A DNA stretch of 62,292 nt from an uncultured bacterium (GCA_903834785.1 CAILKP010000116.1:1-62292), one strand, 5' to 3'; numbered from the stretch's first letter, positions 18,601 through 26,821 are shown. A program made the numbers and translations. The notes: generated from the letters alone by a model not told the origin.

Positions 18601-20601
18601 GTGGGTGCTTCGACGACCGGCAGCTACTCGCTGACGTCGACGCTCTCAGCCCGGACGGCGACGGTCACGATCGCGGACGATGAGCCCGTCGTGAGCATCA
18701 TCGTTGACGATGAAGTGGCCGGTGAGCGCGGCTCGGCCGAGACGCAGGATTCGGCGACGTTCATCATCAGCCGCAGCGGCACGACCACCGGCGATCTGAC
18801 CGTGTCGTTCGCGCTGGCCGGTACCGCGACGCGCGGAGAGGCTTCTGACTACACCATCCGCATCGGCGACACGCTGATCACCGGCTCGACGCTGGTGATT
18901 CCGTCCGGCAGTGATTCGGTGACCGTCACGGTGACGGCGATCGACGATGTGATCGTCGAGCCCACCGAGACGATCGTGATGACGCTGTCGGCCTCGGCCG
19001 GCAACCTCTACGCCCTGTCACCGAACGTCGGTGACCGCTCGGCATCCGCCGTGCTGGCTGACAACGAGCCTGTCGTGACCATCGAGGCCACGGACTTCGG
19101 CGGTGCCGAGGGCGACGGGACCGACACCGGCACGGTGCGGATCAGCCGCACCGGGCCGACGGATCGTGCCCTGACCGTGACCTTCTCGCGTGGCGGCACG
19201 GCGACGTTCGGCGGCACGGGGAGCGGCGACTACACCCTGGCCGTTGGTGATACGACTCTGACGACCACCACGGTGGACATCCCCGCCGGTGAGTCCTTCA
19301 TCGATGTGACGCTGAACGTCCGCCAGGATGCCGTGGCCGAGCCGACAGAGACGGCGATCATCACGCTGGTGGCCAATGCCACGCGCTACAGCCTTGGTGA
19401 TGCGGAGTCGCGCTTCGCGACGGTGTCGGTTGTCGACGATGAGCCGTTCGTCTCGGTGAGCCCGACGGCCACCGCGGTCTCCGACGAGTCGGCCGGGCTT
19501 GTTACGGGCCTGGGCTTTGTTGTGGCCCGCCGCGCGGGTTCCGACATCACCAGCGATCCGGTCACCATCGGCGCGATGACCATCAACTTCACGCTAGCTG
19601 GCACCGGGACCCGGGGCAGCGACTACACCCTGGCCGTCAACGGCACGACGATCACCGGAAACACCGTGACCATCCCCGATGGGGAGTCCTCCGTCGAGGT
19701 CACCGTAGTCCCCGTGCAGGACACCGTGCCGGAGGGAACCGAGACGGTGGTCTTCCGTCTGGCTGCTTCTGCGGCGTACACGGCCGATCCGATTGATGAT
19801 GGCGGCTCGGCCATCTTTGAGATCATCGATGATGAGCCGAGCATCTCCATCCGGACGACCGCCGGAGCAGGTGTCGAAGCCAACATCGAAGAGACCGGCA
19901 TCACGCCCGCGGCGTTCGTTATTGAGCGAATCGCCGCCGACACGAGCGAGGACCTGCTGGTCACGTTCACTGTGACGGGCACCGCGACCTCGGGGTTGGA
20001 TTACACGGGCTTCGGCGGAACCTCGGTGGTCATCCCCGCCGGTTCGGCCTCTGTCGAGCTTGATCTCCGGCCGTTTACTGACGGCTTGGCGGAAGCGACG
20101 CCCGAGAGCGTCATCATCACGCTCGTTGCCGCACCTTCTCGCTACACGCTCGATGCGGACCCGCAGCTCCGCACCGCCACCATCAACATCACCGATGAGC
20201 CGGCAAGCTCCATCGCCGATTACGGAATCGCGTCGATCAACCCGGTCACAACGACGATCTCGCTGTCGACCGGCGGGCCGGCGTTCACCCTCGGCGGCGT
20301 GCTCCGCAACACCGGCGCACTGACGTCGGGTCCGCTCACGGCCACGCTCTTCCTGGCCTCCACCCGCGATGCCGGGGCCACTCGCTTCCAGGTCGGAACC
20401 GGGCTATCCGTCGGCGCCATTGCTGCCGGCGGCAGCCTCAACCTCAGCACCAGTATCAATCCCAACGATCTTGATCCGATCGCGGGCCTGACCCCCGGTT
20501 CCTACTACTTCGTGGTGGTGCTGACCGGCACCAACGCCGACGGCACCAACGTCAACAACGAGTTCGTGTCGCTGACCAACAGCTTCACGATCACCGCCTG
20601 A
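12655..20601 (+). CDS. Giant LEPR-XLL surface protein: propeller plus Calx-beta repeats
   Basis: A 2648-residue protein, the largest gene in the window. Near residue 55 it has VEQLEQRSLLSG, which fits the planctomycete LEPR-XLL motif that marks large exported proteins. Residues about 65-560 hold seven repeats ending in variants of (T/V)DFNPG, like SBBP-type beta-propeller blades; seven copies would close one propeller. Residues about 565-2515 are fifteen Calx-beta domains of roughly 130 residues, most ending in DDEPT. Calx-beta domains bind calcium and occur in adhesins. The last 130 residues resemble a CARDB-like beta-sandwich. There is no C-terminal membrane anchor or PEP-CTERM tail. The likely role is a cell-surface or secreted adhesin or matrix protein. 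The gene stands alone between two terminators. A short basic N-terminus before the LEPR-XLL motif is typical. Confidence 0.88.
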   Translation: MTSSSDRSSPARIIGTRESAVARLRRLAGRLAAAVVGERRDVAGGAAPMGAMVEQLEQRSLLSGEFGYAFAIGSSDDGPGDDRGGAVAALPGGDVVVGFEFRGTVDLDRSAGSFSLTSLSGDRKSAGIARVASDGTVVWGYAFGGSDQDRVDAVRVLEGGEVYITGSFRGTADLDPTGGTQTETSGEGGNRRSGYLIKLNSDGSFAWAQVITGAGNVEIEAMTLDASGNAFVAGKFEGLTDFDPGTGTDSGDGDGTIALPGGDTLEGNAFVVRYDSDGTFAWASTFEGVMVGSDVGFSHAHGVAVGSDGSVVVTGVFSGTVDFNPGAAGFGMVSGGTTANTDIFIVKLDSTGGLTWAKRIGGAGGVLDDSGDEQESGRALGIDDNGNVLVAGRFIGTVDFDPGVNVSNLTADGKSDGFLLKLTTDGDFEWVRRIGGAAGSNGTQWVDSLEIDDSGNAYISGSYDRSFDADPSAAVNTLTNRGGDDGFVMRFSSAGALNWAKSVGGTGDDLVNGISLTADNSVFVAGAFAGTVDFNPGAAVSNITAAGAGDGFVLKLLQTGATFTTVTISSTDTAAGEVPSGGTANGGNFRLTRTGSLDNPLTVTVTRGGTATIGAASGSTGDFWLVAGGTAVVPTATTYVIPAGQATLDIVLNVRDDTTVEAAETATFTVVATAAYGVSTNAAERSVTVTIADDEPTLSIAATDAAGAEVGSGGSANGGAFTITRTGSTANALTVPLTFAGTALRGTGSTGDYSISVSVGSFNATTGVLTIPAGESSVVLTLTVRDDAAVEASEAAIVTLAASSTAAYRLSETLSQRTATVTIADDEPTLSITATDAAAAEVPSGGSSNNGVFTITRSGSTAFDLTVPLSFAGTALRGTGSTGDYSISASGGTFNATTGVLTIPAGSSSVTLTLTVRDDAIVEPAETAIVTLGVSATNAYRLSETLSQRTATVTIADDEPTLSITASDAAAAEVASGGSANNGVFTITRSGSTAFDLTVPLTFAGTALRGTGSTGDYSISASSGTFNATTGVLTIPAGSSSVTLTLTVRDDALVETAETAIVTLGASATGAYRLSETLSQRTATVTIADDEPTITIAATDANAGEVPSGGTANGGEFTVTRTGSSAFDLLVPVTFTGTALRGAGSTGDYSISVTGGTYSTAGVLTIPAGTNSVTFSVTVRDDTVVEAGETVIATVGASATSAYRLSETLSQRTATVTIADDEPTLSITATDANAAEVASGGTANGGALTISRSGSTAAALTIPLTITGTATRGNVGAGDYSISVSVGSYNATTGLLTLPAGEASVVVTITVTDDAAVEPSETAIVTLGASATGAYRLSETLGDRTATVTIADDEPTLSIVATDAAAAEVASGGTANNGVFTITRTGSTANAISVPLAFTGAATRGAVGAGDYSISVSVGTFNATTGLLTIPAGESSVVLTLTVTDDAVVEAAETAVVTLGASATNAYRLSETLSQRTATVTIADDEPTVSITATDEAAAEVGSGTANNGTFTVTRTGSTGNAISIPLAFTGTATRGAVGAGDYSISVSVGTFNATTGLLTIPAGEASVVLTLTVTDDAVVEPAETAIVTLGASATNAYRLSETLSQRTATVGIADDEPTVSVTATDAAAAEVGSGTANNGAFTITRTGSTANALTVPLTFTGSALRGTGSTGDYSISASVGTFNATTGLLSIPAGTSSVVLTVSVRDDALVEPAETAIVTLGASATNTYRLSETLSQRTATVSIEDDEPTVSITATDAAAAEVATGTANNGTFTISRSGSTANAISIPLAITGTATRGTGSIGDYSISASGGTFDAATGVLTMAAGSSSVVLTVSVRDDALVEPTETAIVTLGASATNTYRLSETLSQRTATVSIEDDEPTVSITATDGAAAEVATGTANNGTFTISRSGSTANAISIPLGITGTATRGTGSTGDYFFTVNIGELNLTTGVLTIPADQASVVLTVNVRDDLIVDPSETVIVAVGASTTGSYSLTSTLSARTATVTIADDEPVVSIIVDDEVAGERGSAETQDSATFIISRSGTTTGDLTVSFALAGTATRGEASDYTIRIGDTLITGSTLVIPSGSDSVTVTVTAIDDVIVEPTETIVMTLSASAGNLYALSPNVGDRSASAVLADNEPVVTIEATDFGGAEGDGTDTGTVRISRTGPTDRALTVTFSRGGTATFGGTGSGDYTLAVGDTTLTTTTVDIPAGESFIDVTLNVRQDAVAEPTETAIITLVANATRYSLGDAESRFATVSVVDDEPFVSVSPTATAVSDESAGLVTGLGFVVARRAGSDITSDPVTIGAMTINFTLAGTGTRGSDYTLAVNGTTITGNTVTIPDGESSVEVTVVPVQDTVPEGTETVVFRLAASAAYTADPIDDGGSAIFEIIDDEPSISIRTTAGAGVEANIEETGITPAAFVIERIAADTSEDLLVTFTVTGTATSGLDYTGFGGTSVVIPAGSASVELDLRPFTDGLAEATPESVIITLVAAPSRYTLDADPQLRTATINITDEPASSIADYGIASINPVTTTISLSTGGPAFTLGGVLRNTGALTSGPLTATLFLASTRDAGATRFQVGTGLSVGAIAAGGSLNLSTSINPNDLDPIAGLTPGSYYFVVVLTGTNADGTNVNNEFVSLTNSFTITA
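14347..20200 (+). repeat. Fifteen tandem Calx-beta coding repeats, about 393 bp period
   Basis: DDEP codons recur about every 393 bases from 14.73 kb on. Copies 2-11 are close relatives (SETLSQRTATVTIADDEPT recurs). Copies 1 and 12-15 are more divergent. Copies 10 and 11 are almost identical over at least 250 bases (about 17750-18020 against 18143-18413, offset 393). Confidence 0.9.
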
Positions 20602-20629
20602 TTGCAGGCGGAACCTCAGGTCTAAAACA

Positions 20630-20666
20630 AAGCGGGTGCGAGCCGATCTGGCCCGCACCCGCTTTT
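20630..20666 (+). terminator. Rho-independent terminator
   Basis: Stem GCGGGTGCG (20632-20640) pairs with CGCACCCGC (20654-20662) around a 13-base loop and is followed by TTTT. It ends the giant gene transcript. Confidence 0.8.
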
Positions 20667-20714
20667 CGCTCGGGCCTGTTGTTGTGTCGTGTCAGGCGGC
20701 TCGACAGTCGGGGG

Positions 20715-21434
20715 TTACTCCCGGCTCTGGCTGGCGCGGAAGATGTAGTACAGCAGCGTCATGACCGCCGTCAGCGTGGCGGCGACGTACGTCATGGCCG
20801 CGGCGGAGAGTACGCGGCGGACTTCGGGCAGTTCATCCTCGCCGACGATGCCGCTGGAGACCAGCAGACGCTTGGCACGCGTGCTGGCATCAAACTCCAC
20901 CGGAAGGTTGACGAGCTGGAAGATGACCGTCAGCGAGAACAGGGCGATGCCGGCAACGAACAGCCAGAAGCCCAGGCCGCCGGCGGTGCTGAGCACCATG
21001 CCGCCGATGATAAAGAGCATGGAGAGGTTGCCGCCGACGGAGGCCATGGGCACCAGGCCGTTGCGCATCACCAGGGGGGCGTAGTTTTCCTTGTCCTGAA
21101 TCGCGTGGCCCGCTTCGTGAGCGGCCACGCCCAGCGCGGCCAGCGAGCGGCCGTGGTACACATCGCCGCTGAGAGCGAGCACCTTGCGCTGCGGGTCATA
21201 ATGGTCGCTGAGCGTGCCCTCGACAAGTTCGATGCCGACGTTGCGGATGCCGTTGGCGTAGAGCAGGGCCTGTGCGGCCTCAGCGCCGTTCATGCCGCTG
21301 CGGGCACCGATCTGCGAGGCGTGCTTGAAGGTGCTCTTGACCTTGAACTGAGCCCACAGGGCCAGCAGCATCGCAGGGGCGACGAAGATGAAATAGACCG
21401 GATCGAACATGATGAAGCCGAGTGTCATGGTCAT
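20715..21434 (-). CDS. YugP-type zinc membrane metallopeptidase
   Basis: A 239-residue protein of the Zn_peptidase_2 (YugP) family. It has an N-terminal transmembrane segment (about residues 8-28), the zinc-binding HEAGH at 106-110 within AAHEAGHAIQ, two further hydrophobic segments (about 130-170) and one at the C-terminus. The catalytic part probably lies against the membrane. Substrates are unknown for the family; a role in membrane-protein quality control is inferred. A TTG three codons upstream opens the frame, but I prefer the ATG at 21434. It converges with the giant surface protein gene. Confidence 0.85.
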   Translation of the reverse strand: MTMTLGFIMFDPVYFIFVAPAMLLALWAQFKVKSTFKHASQIGARSGMNGAEAAQALLYANGIRNVGIELVEGTLSDHYDPQRKVLALSGDVYHGRSLAALGVAAHEAGHAIQDKENYAPLVMRNGLVPMASVGGNLSMLFIIGGMVLSTAGGLGFWLFVAGIALFSLTVIFQLVNLPVEFDASTRAKRLLVSSGIVGEDELPEVRRVLSAAAMTYVAATLTAVMTLLYYIFRASQSRE

Positions 21435-21568
21435 TGTCCACAAATCAGGGGCGGGAGCGGCGTTGCTCTAAGGCTGGTCTGCCGCGGATGTATTCGGAAC
21501 GAAACGCTGCTGGAACCATACGTCCCCCAAATTGGGTGGGTTCATTTGGTCCGTAGCGTGTTATTTGA

Positions 21569-22582
21569 TCAGAAGCGAGGGCGGAAGCTTGAGATTGCCG
21601 CAAGTTCCTCGAGCAGCAGGCGTTCGCGATCCGTCAGAGTCTGGGGCGTTGCGATGGCCAGCTCCAGCAGGAGGTCGCCGGCGGGCCGGTTGGTGGAATC
21701 TGATGCGGGCACGCCGCGGCCTTTGAGGCGGAGCCGCTTGCCGCTGGCGGAGCCGGCGGGGACGCTGACGGTGGCGGTGGTGCCGTCGATGAGGGGGATG
21801 TCGAGTTTGGTGCCCAGACAGGCCTCCCAAGGCGTGAGGGTGATGGTTGAAACCAGATCGGTGCCCTCGATGCGGAAGCGGGGGTCCGCCGCGACGGTGA
21901 CGGCGATGAGCAGATCGCCAGCGCGGCTACCGGGTTCACCGGACAGACCCTGGCCAGCGAGTCGGATGATGTCGCCCGCCTTGGTCCCTGGGTTGATCTT
22001 GATATCAAAGGACCGCGAGGTTCCGTCTGGGTACCGGAGCGAGACGTTGCGCGTGCCGCCCAGGACGGCTTCGCGGAGCGTGATGGTGACCTCGATGCGG
22101 TGGTCGCGTGGCGGCGGCGGTGCCTGCTCGTGCATGTCGCCAAAGGGGTTGCCGCCGCGTGAACCGCCAAAGCCTGGGCCGGGGCCACCACCACCGCCGC
22201 CCTGATTGAAGATGGTCGAGAAGAAGTCGGAGAAGTCCCGTCCGTAGGCACCGTCACCTGCGGGAGCGGTGCCCGACTGCTTGCGTGATTTGCCGCGGCT
22301 GCGGCCACCGCTGGCACCGCCCGGACCCCAGGGGCCGCCGCTGACGGCCTCGCCCTGCTTCCAGTTGGGACCGAGCGCGTCGTAGCGGGAGCGTTTGTCG
22401 GTGTCCTTGAGGACCTCGTACGCCTCGGCGACCTTCTTGAACTTGGCGGCGGCCTCCGGGGCCTTGTTGACATCCGGGTGGCACTCACGGGCCAGCTTTC
22501 GGTACGCGCGCTGGATCTCATCGGCCGTTGCGGTGCGGCTGACTCCGAGCGTGGCGTAGTAATCCTCGAACGAGACCGACAT
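21569..22582 (-). CDS. cbpA: DnaJ-like co-chaperone, CbpA type
   Basis: A 337-residue protein with an N-terminal J-domain (residues 5-72, HPD at 35-37) that stimulates DnaK ATPase. A Gly/Ser/Arg-rich linker (about 78-155) follows, then two DnaJ C-terminal substrate-binding domains (about 160-325). The cysteine-rich zinc finger of classical DnaJ is absent, which makes it CbpA-type (class B). The ATG is at 22582. It is divergent from the Hsp20 gene across a 539-base gap and close to degP, so the three form a protein-folding and stress neighbourhood, though on different transcripts. Confidence 0.9.
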   Translation of the reverse strand: MSVSFEDYYATLGVSRTATADEIQRAYRKLARECHPDVNKAPEAAAKFKKVAEAYEVLKDTDKRSRYDALGPNWKQGEAVSGGPWGPGGASGGRSRGKSRKQSGTAPAGDGAYGRDFSDFFSTIFNQGGGGGGPGPGFGGSRGGNPFGDMHEQAPPPPRDHRIEVTITLREAVLGGTRNVSLRYPDGTSRSFDIKINPGTKAGDIIRLAGQGLSGEPGSRAGDLLIAVTVAADPRFRIEGTDLVSTITLTPWEACLGTKLDIPLIDGTTATVSVPAGSASGKRLRLKGRGVPASDSTNRPAGDLLLELAIATPQTLTDRERLLLEELAAISSFRPRF

Positions 22583-23121
22583 GAATGCTCCGGGAAACGA
22601 TGGCCAGAAACCTGCTTGCCCGCTTCACGGCGGACACCGGGTATGGGGCAAGAGCCGTGCCAAGCGAGTGCCGCCTGGGACGGATCACATTCTTGGACCC
22701 TTGGCGAGCCAGCGGGCCGGCATTCCGGCCGCAAGTCCGGTTTGGCCTGCAGGCTGTGGCTGGTTGCAGCCTGGCAGCCGCGCACGGGCGGCGCCGGCTG
22801 CCAAGCTGGCATGGCACGCCCGCCTGACAGGCTGCCGCGCCGTGCCGGTGCGTGCTGGGAGCTGTGGTTATTGGGGACTCGCGGCGGCGGCGGAGGGCAG
22901 CATTCACGGCCCGGCGGCGGCCAATCGACGGTTTGCGGTTCTGGCACGCGGTTTGAATCTCATTCCCTCGTCACGTCAGCGAGACGTGGTGACGCCGGAC
23001 TGATCACCCGCGGCACCGAGTCACGCCAGGCGTAGACGAGTTGGTTTGAGAGTTTTCATCGTCTGCACGCTGCTCAAACGTTTCCTCCATTTACACGCAC
23101 CCTTTGAGAAAAGGAACTCCA
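22583..23121. other. Divergent intergenic region between cbpA and hsp20
   Basis: 539 bases without a supported gene; every open frame is antisense or low-complexity. It contains short inverted repeats, including TGCCA-AGC-TGGCA at 22799-22811. I found no CIRCE element (the HrcA operator) and no clear heat-shock promoter, although both flanking genes are chaperones. Confidence 0.5.
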
Positions 23122-23679
23122 ATGAACGCTCGCACCTCTGATTGCTGCTCACCCGCCTCGGCCCGTATCTCCTCTGTTCGGACTGCTGGATTCGCACCGT
23201 TTCCCTCGGTCTCGCCGCTGATGGCGGCGTTCTTCCCTGAACTTGCAGTGGGTGCGGCTGCGGCCGGTGCCCGGCCTGCCAGTCGGGCGGCCGCTGCGGT
23301 GGCCGCACCGATAGCCGATCGGGGCAGCGCGTTTGCGCCGCCGATCACCATCACCGAGCAGACCGATCGCTTCATCATCGAGGCCGATGTTCCTGGCTTC
23401 AAGCTGGATCAGGTTGATGTGCAGCTTGAGGATGATGTGCTGACGATCTCGGGTGTTCGCGATGCCGCGGCGGAGCAGGTACAGACCGGGGTCCTCCGGC
23501 AGGAGCGGGTCTTCGGCTCGTTCTCACGCTCGGTGGCCTTTGCTGAGAAGCTGGCCGTTGACGGAGTCGCGGCGACCATGGATGCAGGCGTGCTGACGAT
23601 CACGCTGCCCAAGGCGGCCCCGGTGAACACTGCCCGCAAGATCACCGTCAAGCCCTCGGCCCCGGTCACGAACAACTGA
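23122..23679 (+). CDS. Hsp20/alpha-crystallin small heat-shock protein
   Basis: A 185-residue protein. The alpha-crystallin domain spans about residues 72-175, with ITEQTDRFIIEADVPGF at its start and the conserved G-V-L-T-I-T-L-P beta-9 signature near its end. It is an ATP-independent holdase that binds unfolding proteins. The N-terminal 70 residues are Ala-rich, as is usual for the variable arm that drives oligomerisation. The C-terminal I-x-I/V tail is weak (KITVKPS). AAAAGGA seven bases before the ATG at 23122 sets the start; an ATG six codons earlier is possible but worse placed. Confidence 0.92.
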   Translation: MNARTSDCCSPASARISSVRTAGFAPFPSVSPLMAAFFPELAVGAAAAGARPASRAAAAVAAPIADRGSAFAPPITITEQTDRFIIEADVPGFKLDQVDVQLEDDVLTISGVRDAAAEQVQTGVLRQERVFGSFSRSVAFAEKLAVDGVAATMDAGVLTITLPKAAPVNTARKITVKPSAPVTNN

Positions 23680-24032
23680 CCGGGATGCGTTTGGGGCCGT
23701 AAATCCTGAGTGTTTCGGGCCACAGCCGGTGGCGAACACTGACGGATGAACGAACCTGGCGCATCGTGCGTATTGCTTGGCGTGGGTTCCATTAGACCGC
23801 CCCGATCGTGAAGGCGGAATCCGAACGCCCGTTCGGGTTGATTGCCAGGACCGTCGGTGTGCCTTGTCTGGATCGCTTCTTCCTTTACTCTCTCCGAAAG
23901 CGGCTCCGACCGCGTTAACGCGTGGTCGGGGCCTTTGAAACAGAATGTCGTGCCGCACGTTCACACGGGTGCAACGCTGCTTAGGCACGACACCTTGTTG
24001 CCTCCGTCTGGTCCTTCGTGGGATTTGAAACA
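23680..24032 (+). other. Intergenic region upstream of degP with palindrome
   Basis: No gene is supported in these 353 bases. The stretch 23905-23928 reads CCGACC-GCGTTAACGC-GT-GGTCGG: an inverted repeat with a self-complementary 10-base centre. It could be a hairpin ending the hsp20 transcript or an operator for degP. Confidence 0.45.
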
Positions 24033-25652
24033 ATGACTTCGACCTCCGAACTGCACGCTCAAACCTCGTCCACATCGTCTGTCGCCGAGCCGATGCCCCC
24101 GCACGCGGAGCACATCGGTCGCATTGCACATGCGCCGTCGCTGCTGGCGCTCGTCGGCGCGTTGTGCTGCTGCTCGGCCGCGCTTGCTCAGGCACCGGCC
24201 AAGGTTGCTGCCGGTGGCAGTGGGGGGGCCGCACCGGCTTCACCGTCGGCCTCGGAGACACTGGCGGCTGATCCTGATGTGGCCGCGGCGCTGCGGATTT
24301 CAAGTGCGTTTAAGAAGGTTGCCGCTCAGGTCACACCGGCGGTTGTCAACATCACGGCCTCCAAGGGCGGCGAGGTGATCCCCGGCCGGCCTCGCGGCCA
24401 GCAGATGGATCCGCAGGAGGAGTTCTTCCGTCGCTTCTTCGGCGGTGACCCGTTCGGTCAGCAGGATGGCCCGCGGCGTACGCCGCAGAGCACGAGCTTC
24501 GGCTCGGGCGTGATCGTGACGGCTGACGGGTACGTGCTGACGAACAACCATGTCATCGAGGGCGGTCGCGAGATCAAGGTCACGCTGACCGATGGCACCG
24601 ACCGCATCGCCAAGCTCATCGGCACCGATCCCAACACGGATATCGCGGTGCTTAAGATCGACAGCAACGGCACGGCGACGGGCTATCCGCACGCGACGCT
24701 GGGTGACAGCGACGCTATCAGCGTGGGAGAGTGGGTTCTGGCGGTGGGCAACCCGTTCCAGTTCAGTTCGTCGGTCACCTCGGGCATCATCTCGGCCAAG
24801 GGCCGGCAGATTGATACCGGCGCCCGGCGGATGATGTATGAGGATTTCATTCAGACCGATGCCGCGGTGAACCCCGGCAACTCGGGCGGGCCGCTGGTGA
24901 ACCTCAAGGGCGAGGTGATCGGCATCAACACGGCGATCTACACCCGCTCCGGCGGGTTCATGGGTATCAGCTTCGCGGTGCCCAGCAACGTGGCCGGCGG
25001 CATCATGGATCAGCTGCTGGCCAACGGCAAGGTTGCCTCCGGCTGGCTGGGTGTGGAGATGCAGGCGCTCGACGAGAAGACTGCCGAGTCCCTGGGCGTG
25101 GCGGACCGCAAGGGCGTGCTGGTTTCCGGCGTGACTGAGGAGTCACCGGCTCAGGTCGCGGGGCTGAAGGTTGAAGATGTGGTCGTTGAGATCAACGGCC
25201 GTCCCACGCCGACTCCCAATGCGCTGCGGAGTCTCGTCGGGGTCATCGGGCCGGGCAAGGCCGTACCGGTCAAGGTGATTCGTGCCGGCAAGGTCGAGAC
25301 GCTGACGGTGACCCTCGGCGACCGTGCCGCGGCGGCTGCCAAGACTGGCGAAGTGTTGCCCGAGTCCAACAAACTTGGACTGGGTCTGTCCACGCTGACG
25401 CCCGAGCAGGCCCGCGAGAAGTTCAACGACCGCCGCCTGCGCGGCATGCTGGTGACTGATGTTGCCGAGGGTTCCCCCGCGGCACAGATCGGCCTGCAGG
25501 CCGATGATTTGCTCGTGCAGCTCTCGGGGCGGCAGGTGACCGATCTGAAGAGCTTCACCGACGCGATGGAGGAGGCCCAGAAACGCGGCTCGGCCCGGCT
25601 GGTCATTCGCCGCGGCAACTCGAATCTGATCGCCACGGTCAGCCTCCGCTGA
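24033..25652 (+). CDS. degP: Periplasmic serine protease DegP/HtrA
   Basis: A 539-residue protein. After a hydrophilic leader of about 36 residues comes a hydrophobic segment (about 37-53, ending AALAQA), a signal peptide or anchor. The trypsin-like domain has the triad H173 (NNHVIEG), D203 (NTDIAVLKID) and S284 (NPGNSGGPL). Two PDZ domains follow, at about 325-420 and 445-535, as in DegP. It degrades or refolds damaged periplasmic proteins as a cage-forming oligomer. The ATG at 24033 is preferred to a GTG five codons upstream. It is downstream of hsp20 on the same strand, but 353 bases away, so probably separately transcribed. Confidence 0.93.
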   Translation: MTSTSELHAQTSSTSSVAEPMPPHAEHIGRIAHAPSLLALVGALCCCSAALAQAPAKVAAGGSGGAAPASPSASETLAADPDVAAALRISSAFKKVAAQVTPAVVNITASKGGEVIPGRPRGQQMDPQEEFFRRFFGGDPFGQQDGPRRTPQSTSFGSGVIVTADGYVLTNNHVIEGGREIKVTLTDGTDRIAKLIGTDPNTDIAVLKIDSNGTATGYPHATLGDSDAISVGEWVLAVGNPFQFSSSVTSGIISAKGRQIDTGARRMMYEDFIQTDAAVNPGNSGGPLVNLKGEVIGINTAIYTRSGGFMGISFAVPSNVAGGIMDQLLANGKVASGWLGVEMQALDEKTAESLGVADRKGVLVSGVTEESPAQVAGLKVEDVVVEINGRPTPTPNALRSLVGVIGPGKAVPVKVIRAGKVETLTVTLGDRAAAAAKTGEVLPESNKLGLGLSTLTPEQAREKFNDRRLRGMLVTDVAEGSPAAQIGLQADDLLVQLSGRQVTDLKSFTDAMEEAQKRGSARLVIRRGNSNLIATVSLR

Positions 25653-25692
25653 TCGCATTGCAAGCGACAAAAATGAACTAACACCGCATCCG

Positions 25693-25730
25693 GCGGGCGA
25701 GTCGTGTTGACTGGCCCGCTGTGTGCATTT
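25693..25730. terminator. Candidate bidirectional terminator between degP and hisN
   Basis: GCGGGC (25693-25698) pairs with GCCCGC (25714-25719) with inner pairing GAGTC/GACT. It lies in the 94-base gap between two convergent genes. The T-tracts are short, so confidence is low. Confidence 0.35.
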
Positions 25731-25746
25731 TGTGATTGGTTGGGGC

Positions 25747-26619
25747 TTACCGCTCGCGCACGATTTCGCGGAGCCGTTCGTAGCCCCAGGGGTTGCCGGC
25801 GATCGCATCGCCCGCATCGCTGGTTGTGTCACCGCTCCAGCCGGAGATCAGGCCGCCGGCTTCAAGCACGATCGGGATGAGTGCCGAGAGGTCCCAGGGC
25901 TTCATGGCCGGATCGATCATCGCTTCCATGCGACCGGTGGCCACCAGCACGTAGCCGTAGCAGTCGCTCCAGCCGCGGACATCGCCGAAGGTGCTGACCA
26001 TGGCCGGGGGGACATCGGTGCGGCGGCGATGGGTGAACAGTTGCAGCGCCGTCATCCCGGCGACCGAGCGTGCCTGCTCCGTGACGGCTGAGACGCGGCA
26101 CTGCTCGCGCTGCGGGGCGGTGCCATCAGCCCCGCGGCGCTGCAGCCAGCAGCCGGTGCCGAGTGCGGCCGAGACTGTCTCACCCAGCGCGGGCAAGTCG
26201 CAGATGCCAGCGGCCGGGACCCAGCCCCGGTCGGTCCTGGCCTCGATGCCGATGAGGGTGCCGAACAGCGGCACGCCGCGGCAGAAGGCACGGGTGCCGT
26301 CGATGGGATCAAGGATCCAGCGAAAACCGCTTCCGCCGATCTTGGCGTCGGCCTCGTGTGTGCCGTACTCCTCGCCGATGACCGTGTCGGCGGCGAATGC
26401 CGCCAGGATCATCTCGCGCAGGGCGAGTTCGCACAGGCGGTCGGCCTCGGTGACGGGCGATTCATCGCTCTTGGTGTCAGCGGCCAGCCCAGCAGGTGAG
26501 AAGCGGGGGAGGATGATCTCCCGCGTGCGGGTGAGCATCGCCAGTCCGTGCTGCAGGCGAGCGGCAACCGCCAGGTGCTGCTGGGCGGTCAGACGGGGCA
26601 GCATTGCTTCCATGGCCAT
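25747..26619 (-). CDS. hisN: Inositol monophosphatase family protein, histidinol-phosphatase-like
   Basis: A 290-residue protein of the lithium-sensitive phosphatase superfamily. The metal-binding motifs are present: GEEYG with its two Glu, and [11 protein letters not shown] carrying the Asp ligands. A late W-D motif is in [11 protein letters not shown]. The DGTRAF variant with a following G-x-P-L-F-G resembles HisN-type histidinol phosphate phosphatases more than myo-inositol monophosphatases, but substrate assignment by sequence alone is uncertain. No other his gene is in the window. The ATG is at 26619. Confidence 0.75.
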   Translation of the reverse strand: MAMEAMLPRLTAQQHLAVAARLQHGLAMLTRTREIILPRFSPAGLAADTKSDESPVTEADRLCELALREMILAAFAADTVIGEEYGTHEADAKIGGSGFRWILDPIDGTRAFCRGVPLFGTLIGIEARTDRGWVPAAGICDLPALGETVSAALGTGCWLQRRGADGTAPQREQCRVSAVTEQARSVAGMTALQLFTHRRRTDVPPAMVSTFGDVRGWSDCYGYVLVATGRMEAMIDPAMKPWDLSALIPIVLEAGGLISGWSGDTTSDAGDAIAGNPWGYERLREIVRER

Positions 26620-26788
26620 CGGTGGAGGTTATCCGGCCGCGGGCAACGGCAATTTGGGGCTGCCTGCCGGCGTGGTCGGGGGCCTTTCCGGGCCCCCGGT
26701 TCAAGGGCTGGATCTTGCCCAGAATCTCACCGGTGTTTCCGCTTGGAACGTGGCGTCCGGGCTGGCCAGTTGGTCGCCTTCTACAATC

Positions 26789-26821
26789 TCTGCCCGGAAC
26801 TGTCCGGCTCTGCCCGGAACT
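26789..26821 (+). repeat. Two direct repeats upstream of asnS
   Basis: TCTGCCCGGAACT occurs at 26789-26801 and again at 26809-26821, offset 20 bases (two helical turns), just after a TACAAT (26782-26787) that could be a -10 box. This is a possible operator site. Confidence 0.4.

Noticed and set aside
22583..23121. Small protein-coding genes in the gap between cbpA and hsp20
   Set aside because: Several open frames exist on both strands, but none has a ribosome binding site, signal peptide or recognisable domain.
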